From contig JAVVUQ010000075.1 in the NCBI GenBank assembly GCA_036653075.1, positions 1-7,414 on the forward strand: DNA of 7,414 bases. Reading direction: 5' to 3'. This document shows positions 1 to 5,725 of the stretch, piece after piece. Below the pieces are notes generated by a model that had not been told where the DNA came from, did not search any database, and was given only the letters and a program-made list of their open reading frames with translations. The DNA is from JAVVUQ01 sp036653075 (GTDB lineage Bacteria; Bacillota; Clostridia; Christensenellales; CAG-314). Position 1 is the stretch's first letter. Each line of letters opens with the position of its first letter. The position numbers were made by a program, and so were the translations under genes.

Positions 1-53
1 GCAGGGGACTGAAAATCCCCGTGTCGGTGGTTCAAGTCCGCCCCGAGGCACCA
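1..53 (+). tRNA. tRNA-Phe (GAA), 5' truncated by window edge
   Basis: This is the 3' two-thirds of a tRNA. The anticodon stem GGGGA/TCCCC encloses the loop CTGAAAA, giving anticodon GAA (Phe). The T arm (GGTGG/CCGCC around TTCAAGT) and the 3' acceptor strand CCGAGGC followed by A and an encoded CCA are intact. The 5' acceptor strand and D arm lie outside the window. It is the first of three tRNAs read in the same direction. Confidence 0.93.
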
Positions 54-94
54 AATAAAATTGGAGTGACAAAACGAAAAACGAAAAAGAAAAT

Positions 95-171
95 GCTAGT
101 GTAGCTCAACTAGGCAGAGCAGCTGATTTGTAATCAGCAGGTTGCCGGTTCGATTCCGGCCACTAGCTCCA
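95..171 (+). tRNA. tRNA-Thr (TGT)
   Basis: This is a complete cloverleaf. The acceptor strands GCTAGTG and CACTAGC pair perfectly over 7 bp, followed by discriminator T and encoded CCA. The anticodon stem GCTGA/TCAGC holds the loop TTTGTAA, so the anticodon is TGT, reading ACA threonine codons. The T arm is GCCGG/CCGGC around TTCGATT. It lies 41 nt after tRNA-Phe with no terminator between them, so they are probably co-transcribed. The gene holds three of the five CTAG tetranucleotides in the window. Confidence 0.97.
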
Positions 172-288
172 AAAACAAGATAAAAGAAGTTAATATGCTA
201 AATAGATAAGTTAAGCATAGAAGCGAAATATACCTAGTTAAGGTATTAATTAAGGTAAAATGTAGCTGATATGCTCTAATATTATAAA

Positions 289-373
289 GGGAAGATTCCC
301 GAGCGGCTAAAGGGAGCAGACTGTAAATCTGCCGTCTTCGACTTCGGTGGTTCGAATCCACCTCTTCCCACCA
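289..373 (+). tRNA. tRNA-Tyr (GTA)
   Basis: This is a complete class II tRNA with the long variable arm expected of bacterial tRNA-Tyr. The acceptor strands GGGAAGA and TCTTCCC pair over 7 bp, followed by discriminator A and encoded CCA. The anticodon stem GCAGA/TCTGC holds CTGTAAA, so the anticodon is GTA. The variable arm is a hairpin closed around the TTCGA region. It is separated from tRNA-Thr by 117 AT-rich nucleotides in which I see only short repeats (TTAAGGTA twice) and a 6-bp inverted repeat. An intrinsic terminator follows directly. Confidence 0.97.
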
Positions 374-420
374 AAAACGGACTACTATTGGTTACCCAAG
401 ACTGATTGTGGTCTGTTTTT
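373..420 (+). terminator. Intrinsic terminator of the tRNA cluster
   Basis: The 13-nt arm at 373-385 (AAAAACGGACTAC) pairs with 408-420 (GTGGTCTGTTTTT), with two G-U pairs. The second arm ends in five T. A small inner hairpin (TTGG/CCAA, 388-399) sits in the loop. It begins at the last base of tRNA-Tyr, so it should end the tRNA transcript and insulate it from the restriction-modification operon. Confidence 0.85.
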
Positions 421-507
421 CTATACATTAAATTATAAAATTGTCGATAGAGAGATTATTAATTATATAGATTAACTCTATGGAAAATTGAAATATGCAT
501 TAAATAT

Positions 508-536
508 TTGACATTGTTTTTAATAAATGATATTAT
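508..536 (+). promoter_or_regulatory. Sigma-A-type promoter for the restriction-modification operon
   Basis: A perfect -35 box TTGACA (508-513) is followed by a 17-nt spacer and the -10 box TATTAT (531-536). The predicted start near 543 gives a leader of about 75 nt before the methyltransferase ATG. No controller (C-protein) gene is present, so this promoter probably drives both genes. Confidence 0.7.
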
Positions 537-617
537 AATAAATATATTGGTTCATAAAATGTAATTTTTTTGATTTTGATTAATAGTAAATCACAATATA
601 AACAACATAGGAGAATA

Positions 618-1895
618 ATGAGCAATCATAAAATAGTAATTGGTGATAGTCGAAAATTAAATTTAATAGCTGATAAGTCAGTTCAATTAATAATAACATC
701 GCCACCATATTGGCAATTAAAAGATTATGGGATCAAAAATCAAATTGGTTTTGACAATACTTATGAAGAATATATAAATAATTTGAATCTTGTTTGGCAG
801 GAGTGCTTTAGAGTTTTGTCAGATGGCTGCAGAATGTGTATAAATATAGGCGATCAATTTGCTCGTTCAGTATATTATGGACGATATAAAGTAATACCAA
901 TACGTACGGAAATAATTCGTTTTTGTGAAGCTTTGGGAATGGATTATATGGGTGCTATAATTTGGCAAAAAGCAACTACGATGAATACAACTGGTGGTGG
1001 GGTAGTTATGGGTAGCTTTCCTTATCCTAGAAATGGAATTCTTAAAATGGATTATGAATTTATTCTATTATTTAAAAAACTTGGAAATGCGCCGAAACCA
1101 TCGAATGAGCAAAAAGAAAAGTCTGTAATGACAAAAGAGGAGTGGAATCAGTATTTTGCGTCGCATTGGAATTTTAATGGAGTTAAACAATTGGAACATG
1201 TGGCAATGTTTCCAGAAGAACTTCCAAGGCGTTTAATAAAAATGTTTTCTTTTGTTGATGAAACTATATTTGATCCGTTTTTAGGAAGTGGAACGACATC
1301 ACTTGCAGCTATAAATTTAGAAAGAAATTCAATTGGTTATGAAATAAATAATAATTTTAAACATTTAATTGAAGCAAAATTAGCAAATGTTCAAATTAAT
1401 GCAGATAATAAATATATTGGTTATTATGAAGATAATATCAAAGAACAAGATTTGTCATATGGCCGATTGCCATATATATTTACCGATCCACATAAATTAA
1501 ATAAAAAGATAGATATCAAGAAATTAACATTCGGATCACGAATTGATGAAAATACTTGCAAGAAAGAAGAAATGTTCACTGTTAAAGATATTTTATCTCC
1601 TGAAATAATGATTTTAAATAATGGTATATCAATAAGACTTATTGGAATAAAAAGTAAAATTGGAAAAGAACAAGACGCTATTGATTTTTTAATTCATAAA
1701 ACATTAAAAAAGAAAGTATATTTACGATTTGATGAATTGAAATATGATTTAGATAGCAATTTGATGTGTTATTTATATTTAGATAATAAAACATTTATTA
1801 ATTCTCATTTAATACGCTCAGGATATGTATGTGTTGATACAAAAGCACATTATAAATATAAAAATAAATTTAAGGAGTTGATTAATAATGAATGA
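618..1895 (+). CDS. Site-specific DNA methyltransferase (beta class, N4-cytosine/N6-adenine) with C-terminal TNase-like domain
   Basis: Adds a methyl group to a base amino group in DNA, protecting host sites from the endonuclease encoded next. In the 425-residue protein, motif IV TSPPYW is at 27-32, the pre-motif-I segment MFPEELPRRLI at 197-207 and the AdoMet-binding motif FDPFLGSGTT at 218-227. The order IV then I defines the beta class (PF01555 fold), and SPPY often goes with N4-cytosine enzymes. Residues about 325-425 resemble a staphylococcal nuclease/TNase OB fold: an IRLIGI strand, a CYLYLDNK turn and HLIRSGY. By eye the catalytic positions are mostly lost: the Arg35 equivalent is kept (R340), but the Asp21, Asp40, Glu43 and Arg87 equivalents are not. 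A TTG at 570 is in frame, but AGGAG at 609-613, just before ATG 618, fixes the start. The gene overlaps the next one by 8 nt. Confidence 0.9.
   Translation: MSNHKIVIGDSRKLNLIADKSVQLIITSPPYWQLKDYGIKNQIGFDNTYEEYINNLNLVWQECFRVLSDGCRMCINIGDQFARSVYYGRYKVIPIRTEIIRFCEALGMDYMGAIIWQKATTMNTTGGGVVMGSFPYPRNGILKMDYEFILLFKKLGNAPKPSNEQKEKSVMTKEEWNQYFASHWNFNGVKQLEHVAMFPEELPRRLIKMFSFVDETIFDPFLGSGTTSLAAINLERNSIGYEINNNFKHLIEAKLANVQINADNKYIGYYEDNIKEQDLSYGRLPYIFTDPHKLNKKIDIKKLTFGSRIDENTCKKEEMFTVKDILSPEIMILNNGISIRLIGIKSKIGKEQDAIDFLIHKTLKKKVYLRFDELKYDLDSNLMCYLYLDNKTFINSHLIRSGYVCVDTKAHYKYKNKFKELINNE
1872..1877 (+). promoter_or_regulatory. RBS of the endonuclease, inside the methyltransferase gene
   Basis: AAGGAG lies 10 nt before the endonuclease ATG at 1888, embedded in the last codons of the methyltransferase. 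With the 8-nt overlap this points to translational coupling and supports the chosen start. Confidence 0.75.
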
Positions 1896-2607
1896 TAATA
1901 TTCTAAGCAATGAAAAGAAATTTTCAAAGAACTTTGGAAAAAAAGAAAGAGTGCTAAATTATGCTTGTCAAACATATCAGCTATCTCGTCCAAACAAAGT
2001 TGGTGAAGTAATGTCGTTAATTAGAAAATGTCAACCTAAAACAATTGATGAATGGGAAAAATGGTATTTTGAAAATGCAATGACAGCAAATAAAAAAGCA
2101 GAACAAAATTTTAAAATCAGTAGAGATGACTTGAATAAAATAGGAATAAGGCTCTATGATAAAATTATCGCCGTTGTTATTCCAGAATGGCAGGCAATTT
2201 TTGCAGAACTTACAGAACAAGATTGTATTGATTACATATATAATTTAACAATTAACAGAACATATGATGGATTTATTAGAGAAAAATCTATTGTAAATGA
2301 TAATCTTGCAAAAACATTTAGAGAAGTAAGTTTTGAAGAAAGCGATTCTGATTTAGATCACGCAGGAGATGTAGATTACATTGCACGTATTAATAATAAA
2401 GCTTTTGGAATTCAAATTAAACCCATAACTGCTAAGTCTAATTTTAGTGATTATTCTTTAACAGAAAGAATGCAATCAAATTTTGAATCATTTAAAGAAA
2501 AGTATGGTGGAAAAGTATTTATTGTTTTTTGTGATGACGGAGTAATTAAAAACCAAGAAGTGGTCGAAGAAATTCAAAATGAAATTGAAAGATTAAAGAG
2601 AAATTAA
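1888..2607 (+). CDS. MjaI-family type II restriction endonuclease
   Basis: This 239-residue protein cuts DNA not protected by the upstream methyltransferase. I recognise it from memory as the MjaI family (Pfam RE_MjaI, whose founder recognises CTAG). The supporting segments are VGEVMSLIRKCQPKTIDEWE (38-57), the DCIDYIYNLTINRTYDGF stretch (112-129) and the C-terminal YGGKVFIVF (206-214) followed by an amphipathic helix ending EIERLKRN. The likely PD-(D/E)xK-type centre is D161/D163 in GDVDY, then 12 residues on Q176-I-K178 in FGIQIKP. A glutamine in place of the usual acidic residue is tolerated in several restriction enzymes. The gene overlaps the methyltransferase by 8 nt, typical of a coupled type II pair. 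CTAG specificity is inferred from the family, not proven. I see no convincing terminator after the stop. Confidence 0.82.
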   Translation: MNDNILSNEKKFSKNFGKKERVLNYACQTYQLSRPNKVGEVMSLIRKCQPKTIDEWEKWYFENAMTANKKAEQNFKISRDDLNKIGIRLYDKIIAVVIPEWQAIFAELTEQDCIDYIYNLTINRTYDGFIREKSIVNDNLAKTFREVSFEESDSDLDHAGDVDYIARINNKAFGIQIKPITAKSNFSDYSLTERMQSNFESFKEKYGGKVFIVFCDDGVIKNQEVVEEIQNEIERLKRN

Positions 2608-2759
2608 TGAGTATATTATTATAATAAATGTGTGTGATTAAATCTTTAAAAGAATAAAGGTTATATTATAATCTTAAAAAATACAAATAATGAAAATATT
2701 TATTGCGTTATTATGGTAACTTGATATATTGAATAATATTGTAAAACTTTGCAATAAAG

Positions 2760-2788
2760 TTGAAAAAGTAGAATTAATATGTTATACT
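2760..2788 (+). promoter_or_regulatory. Sigma-A-type promoter upstream of the aminotransferase
   Basis: TTGAAA (2760-2765), a 17-nt spacer and TATACT (2783-2788) form a near-consensus vegetative promoter. The predicted start near 2795 is about 265 nt before the aminotransferase ATG, giving an unusually long leader. No better promoter is visible closer to the gene. Confidence 0.65.
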
Positions 2789-2796
2789 ATTAAAGT

Positions 2797-3021
2797 AAAA
2801 TATTTACAAGGTACTCGTTAAATATTTTTAATTATCGACATTTATGTGAATTTGAGAAACAATAGTAAAAACAATAATATTTCTGCTTATGTTTTTGATT
2901 GTAACTTTTTATTTATTGCGTTTAACTGAAATTCACATATTTTTTGTCATAATATAATAAATAAGTTAATGAGCGTAAAAATATTCGTTATTATTAACTT
3001 TAAAAATCTAAAGACGATTTT
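2797..3021 (+). promoter_or_regulatory. Candidate structured 5' leader: four perfect inverted repeats in series
   Basis: Four perfect inverted repeats follow the promoter. (1) AAAATATTTA 2797-2806 with TAAATATTTT 2819-2828, loop 12 nt, at the predicted transcript start. (2) TATGTGAATTT 2843-2853 with AAATTCACATA 2929-2939, loop 75 nt with smaller internal pairings (AAAAAC 2867-2872 with GTTTTT 2891-2896), followed by six T (2940-2945). (3) AAGTTAAT 2963-2970 with ATTAACTT 2993-3000. (4) AAAATC 3003-3008 with GATTTT 3016-3021. No T-box, SAM or other riboswitch signature is recognisable. The order suggests a regulatory leader or attenuator, but the stems are AT-rich and this is inference. Confidence 0.4.
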
Positions 3022-3061
3022 GAATATGCGATTACAAATAATTTATTAGTAGGTGAAGGAT

Positions 3062-4237
3062 ATGATGGAAAGCTTTTTATCAAAAAATGTTGTAGCTATA
3101 CCGCAAAGCGGTATTCGTAAATTTTTCGAACTTGTTCAACAGAGCAAAGATTGTATACCATTAGTGGTAGGCGAGCCAGATTTTATTACACCAAGTGATA
3201 TTAGGCAAGCGGCGATTAAGGCTATCAATGAAGGCAAGACGCAATACACGTCAAATTGGGGAATTGTGGAGCTGCGCAAAGCTATTTCAAAGTATTTAGA
3301 GCATAGATACAATTTATCTTATGATTACAACAGTGAGATAATGGCAACAATTGGCGCAAGCGAAGGAATTGATTTAGCTTGTAGAGCATTAATTGAACCT
3401 AATGATGAGGTGTTGATTCCAGACCCAGCGTATGTTGCGTATTCGCCTTGTACTTTACTTAATTATGGAGTCCCTAAAGTAGTAAAAACATTTGAAAAAG
3501 ACGGATTTAAAGTTACGCCAGAAAACTTAGAAGCGGCTATTACGCCAAAGTCAAAGATATTTGTTTTGCCCTATCCAAGTAATCCAACGGGCGCAATTAT
3601 GACGAAAGATGAACTTCAAGCTATTGCGACAGTTATTATTAAACATAATTTGGTTTGTATAAGCGATGAAATTTATAGCGAGTTGACATACGGACAAAAA
3701 CATACTTCAATAGTTAACATTGATGGAATGAAAGAACGTACCGTTTATATCTCGGGATTTAGCAAATCGTTTGCAATGACTGGATGGCGTGTGGGCTATG
3801 TTTGCGCAGAAAATGCCTTACTTAGACAGATGATAAAAATCCATCAATTTTCAACAGTATGCCCAGCTACAATGGCTCAATATGCTTGCGTTGCAGCGTT
3901 AGAACAAGGATATGAAAATGACTATGCAGAAATAGCGTATATGAGAGAAAAATATGACGAACGTAGAAAATTTGTGTATAATGAGCTTACGGGTATGGGA
4001 TTATCCGCTTTTGAACCTAAGGGAGCTTTCTATATCTTCCCGAACGTATCTTCAACAGGCTTAAATGGTCAACAGTTTGCGCTTAAAATTTTAGATGAAA
4101 AGAAAGTTGCAATGGTGCCAGGCGACGCTTTTGGTAAGTTTGGCGAAAATAACGTCAGAATAAGTTACGCTTATTCAATGGAAAATTTAAAATTAGGTAT
4201 GAGTAAAATTAAAGAGTTTTTGGACTCTATAAAATAA
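3062..4237 (+). CDS. PLP-dependent class I/II aminotransferase (aspartate aminotransferase fold)
   Basis: This cytoplasmic enzyme of 391 residues, full length for the family, transfers an amino group between an amino acid and a 2-oxo acid using pyridoxal phosphate. The N-terminal GEPDF (37-41) and the TQYTSNWG segment match the Igamma aspartate aminotransferase subgroup. PLP contacts are PSNPTG with N174, SDEIYSE with D202 and Y205, and the Schiff-base lysine K235 in GFSKSFAMTGWRVGY. R366 in NNVRISYA should bind the substrate carboxylate. All catalytic residues are present. The exact substrate (aspartate, alanine, aromatic or N-acetyl-diaminopimelate, as in AspB, AlaT or PatA) cannot be told from sequence. 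GTG 3053 lies inside the ribosome-binding sequence AGGTGAAGGA, so ATG 3062 (or 3065) is the start. It is a single gene with its own promoter and terminator, and visibly less AT-rich than the upstream operon. Confidence 0.93.
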   Translation: MMESFLSKNVVAIPQSGIRKFFELVQQSKDCIPLVVGEPDFITPSDIRQAAIKAINEGKTQYTSNWGIVELRKAISKYLEHRYNLSYDYNSEIMATIGASEGIDLACRALIEPNDEVLIPDPAYVAYSPCTLLNYGVPKVVKTFEKDGFKVTPENLEAAITPKSKIFVLPYPSNPTGAIMTKDELQAIATVIIKHNLVCISDEIYSELTYGQKHTSIVNIDGMKERTVYISGFSKSFAMTGWRVGYVCAENALLRQMIKIHQFSTVCPATMAQYACVAALEQGYENDYAEIAYMREKYDERRKFVYNELTGMGLSAFEPKGAFYIFPNVSSTGLNGQQFALKILDEKKVAMVPGDAFGKFGENNVRISYAYSMENLKLGMSKIKEFLDSIK

Positions 4238-4251
4238 CTATACATAAACTT

Positions 4252-4282
4252 AGCGGCAAAGAATTCTCTGCCGCTTTTTTTT
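4252..4282 (+). terminator. Strong intrinsic terminator of the aminotransferase
   Basis: AGCGGCA (4252-4258) pairs perfectly with TGCCGCT (4269-4275), with an inner AGAA/TTCT extension, and is followed by a run of eight T (4275-4282). It lies 14 nt after the stop codon and is the most GC-rich hairpin in the window. Confidence 0.95.
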
Positions 4283-4353
4283 GCCCTTAATTATTCCTAC
4301 ATTAAATAAATCTAATTTAAAGATAGGTATAAAATGGTAAATTTTAGTTAAAC

Positions 4354-4425
4354 ACTTAAATGGTAATAAACCTATATATTACATAATTATACTTAAATGG
4401 TAATAAACCTATAATTTACATAATT
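4354..4425. repeat. Tandem direct repeat, 35-nt unit at 37-nt period, two copies
   Basis: Copy 1 (4354-4388) and copy 2 (4391-4425) begin ACTTAAATGGTAATAAACCT and differ at two adjacent bases. Each carries GGTAATAAACC, a short inverted repeat (GGT/ACC). A partial third copy (AAATGGTAA) occurs near 4332, and an inverted ATAGGT sits at 4323-4328. The repeat lies just after the aminotransferase terminator. Its function is unknown. Confidence 0.85.
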
Positions 4426-4440
4426 TCCTTATAAATATTG

Positions 4441-4458
4441 CAGCTATATTAATAGCTG
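4441..4458. repeat. Perfect 7-bp hairpin CAGCTAT-ATTA-ATAGCTG
   Basis: The arms at 4441-4447 and 4452-4458 pair perfectly around a 4-nt loop. A short A-rich tract follows on the plus strand but there is no clear T tract on either strand, so a terminator role is doubtful. Confidence 0.45.
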
Positions 4459-4556
4459 TAAAAATTAACAATTTGAATTAACAAAAATTAAGAATTTACA
4501 AATAATATAGCGAGTTAGTTATGTTAATTGTGCATAATTATGCAGTCGATATGTAT

Positions 4557-4599
4557 AAAAATACTATCTATGAATAAAATCACGACAGTTGCATAGTAT
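4557..4599 (-). terminator. Weak candidate terminator of spoIIID
   Basis: On the minus strand, just past the spoIIID stop, ATACTAT (4599-4593) can pair with ATAGTAT (4567-4561), followed by TTTTTAT. The 25-nt loop and AT-only stem make it weak, but the position and T tract fit. Confidence 0.35.
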
Positions 4600-4606
4600 G
4601 TGGATA

Positions 4607-4861
4607 TTAGTTTTTAAATTTTCTCAATTTTTTGGCGCGCGCTTCGCCTCCTCGAATATGTCGTACCGATAAATTAAAATTGAGTAAATTTCGCACATCT
4701 TTATATAATGTTGGATGATAATAGGGCAACCGTTGGGTTAAGTCCTTATGTACGGTAGATTTGCATATACCAATTGCTTTTGCAGTTTCCCGAATGGTAG
4801 TTTTGTTTTCGGTTATGTAAATTGCTTCACGTATAACACGTTCATAAATTAAATCTTCCAT
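4607..4861 (-). CDS. spoIIID: Sporulation transcriptional regulator SpoIIID
   Basis: SpoIIID is a small DNA-binding protein that acts in the mother cell during sporulation, modifying the sigma-E regulon and helping the switch to sigma-K. The 84-residue product matches the family throughout: a helix-turn-helix over about residues 21-42 with the near-invariant KSTVHKDL (34-41) and RLP (44-46), then SVRHIRGGEA (65-74), followed by a short basic tail (KKLRKFKN). Bacillus subtilis SpoIIID is slightly longer, with a longer C-terminal tail. No Shine-Dalgarno sequence precedes ATG 4861, but a sigma-E-like promoter lies almost against it, suggesting a leaderless or very short-leader mRNA. The gene stands alone, without the mreB/mbl or spoIIQ neighbours often seen elsewhere. 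It shows that the organism, or a recent ancestor, makes endospores. Confidence 0.95.
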   Translation of the reverse strand: MEDLIYERVIREAIYITENKTTIRETAKAIGICKSTVHKDLTQRLPYYHPTLYKDVRNLLNFNLSVRHIRGGEARAKKLRKFKN

Positions 4862-4866
4862 ATCGT

Positions 4867-4896
4867 ATTATTATGCTTAGTGACTGTGCAATATTC
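4867..4896 (-). promoter_or_regulatory. Candidate sigma-E promoter of spoIIID, start-proximal
   Basis: Reading the minus strand, GAATATT (4896-4890) fits the sigma-E -35 consensus, then exactly 14 nt, then CATAATAAT (4875-4867), which keeps the CATA core of the sigma-E -10 box. Transcription would start about 6-8 nt later, at or next to the A of the spoIIID ATG (4861). Known spoIIID genes are sigma-E dependent, which supports the call. The 3' half of the -10 box departs from consensus. Confidence 0.55.
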
Positions 4897-4922
4897 CAAT
4901 TTTATAAAATAATTGATTATTT

Positions 4923-5038
4923 AAAACCAATTGTATTATTATATAACCATAACAATTTATAAATATAATGCAAAACCAATTATATTATATAACCATAACA
5001 ATTCATAAATATAATGCAGAACCAATTATATGATTATA
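4923..5038. repeat. Imperfect direct repeat of 49/46 nt, two copies plus a partial third
   Basis: Copy 1 (4923-4971) and copy 2 (4972-5017) both run from AAAACCAATT through ATAACCATAACAATT to ATAAATATAATGC. Copy 2 lacks 3 nt of a TTA run and has one substitution. A partial third copy starts at 5018. The array fills most of the interval upstream of the spoIIID promoter. Each full unit carries TATAAT on the plus strand, but no -35 partner is evident. Confidence 0.85.
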
Positions 5039-5090
5039 GATTTAAAAATTCGTATTTTTAGATATGTTAGATATAATTAAAGAGTGATTA

Positions 5091-5668
5091 TTAGGGATAA
5101 AGTGGTAAAGAGAAGAATCCATCACATACTTTTTCACCAAAATCAGTACATTCGGGTATAGCAGCGTAACCATATGCGGCTACAATTAATTCAACTTCCA
5201 TAACAACTTTTAGAATCAATAGTATACAAATATCAATAATAAAATTATATACTAAATTGCCATTTACAACGGATGTTCCAATATAATTTCCAATAGAACT
5301 GGAAGCGCTAACGACCGCATCTATAAAATAAGGCATTATTGAGCTTTGTGGCAAACATAGTACTATATCAAATGGTAAGGACAATGTTGATGTTCCAACG
5401 CCATTGACGTTGTTTGCGTCCTTGTAATACACTAATAAGGGAATAACAATAGTACCCGTATAACGAGCAAGTTCGCCACATTCGAGCGGTTTTACAACTA
5501 AATTATTTACAGTAGCGTAAGCGGACGAACTTTTAGCTCCTATATAAGTAAGCGGCAACATTGGATTTNNNNNNNNNNGGTAAGTTGCTTTTGGCAAGCG
5601 TCGAATACTTTTTTGGTTTGTATACATACTCTTTCGGACCTATCATTACAGTTTAAAGTCAAAGACAT
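5091..5668 (-). CDS. Conserved clostridial hypothetical protein, possibly spore-associated; interrupted by assembly gap
   Basis: I know no assigned function. The true start is ATG 5668, 6 nt after a good AAAGGAG (5681-5675). It encodes 30 residues up to the N run, including RSERVCIQTKKVFDACQKQ. After the gap another frame continues for 158 residues to TAA at 5091. A longer ORF across the gap starting at 5627 is an artefact of the 10-N placeholder: its first 16 residues are out of frame. Known length is thus about 189 residues plus the gap. The pattern recalls a widespread family of spore-forming Clostridia: an N-terminal VCIQT-KVFDAC segment, a beta-rich core and a C-terminal aliphatic strand (LLILKVVMEVELIV) leading into YGYAAIP and VCDGFFSLPLYP. 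Five conserved-looking cysteines are seen (C7, C15, C25, ECGE and VCDG). Its place upstream of spoIIID and a sigma-K-like promoter suggest, but do not prove, a coat or late mother-cell role. Confidence 0.7.
5569..5578. other. Assembly gap (10 N)
   Basis: Ten N inside the hypothetical gene. The two coding halves fit one intact gene only if the true gap length leaves remainder 2 on division by 3, so 10 is probably an arbitrary placeholder. Confidence 0.95.
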
Positions 5669-5725
5669 ATTGTACTCCTTTATATGCAGATTAATACGGC
5701 AAATAGCGTGATTGTGTTCTATTTA

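Larger units (their letters stand above)
2608..3061 (+). other. Gene-free region between the restriction-modification operon and the aminotransferase
   Basis: These 454 nt carry no credible ORF. The first 150 nt hold AT-rich short repeats, including an 8-bp inverted repeat TTTATTGC/GCAATAAA (2699-2706/2751-2758) and a stem AAGGTTA/TAATCTT near 2667 with no T tract, so a terminator for the upstream operon is not evident. The rest holds a promoter and four consecutive inverted repeats, listed separately. Confidence 0.7.
4283..4606. other. Convergent intergenic region between the aminotransferase and spoIIID
   Basis: These 324 nt hold no ORF. They contain a 37-nt-period direct repeat, a CAGCTAT hairpin, a perfect 14-nt palindrome and a weak candidate terminator for spoIIID, listed separately. 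The rest is low-complexity AT-rich DNA. Confidence 0.7.

Noticed and set aside
134..361. Minus-strand 75-residue ORF across tRNA-Thr and tRNA-Tyr ending LVAGIEPATC
   Set aside because: It is antisense to two confident tRNA genes. The AGIEPATC-type ending is a familiar artefact of translating the reverse strand of tRNA genes.
289..373. tRNA-Tyr as an integration (att) site
   Set aside because: No integrase gene and no second copy of the tRNA 3' end is visible in the window.
2017..2220. Minus-strand 67-residue ORF inside the endonuclease gene
   Set aside because: Antisense shadow of a well-supported gene; Phe/Cys-rich composition and no homology signal or RBS.
2660..2695. Stem AAGGTTA/TAATCTT as terminator of the restriction-modification operon
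   Set aside because: It is followed by A residues, not T, on the plus strand, and the stem is weak.
4923..5017. TATAAT in each 46-49 nt repeat as promoters
   Set aside because: No -35 box at suitable spacing, and the plus-strand direction would lead only into antisense of the hypothetical gene.
5579..5627. N-terminal 16 residues of the ORF starting at 5627
   Set aside because: Out of frame with the RBS-supported ATG at 5668; it exists only because the N run joins two frames.
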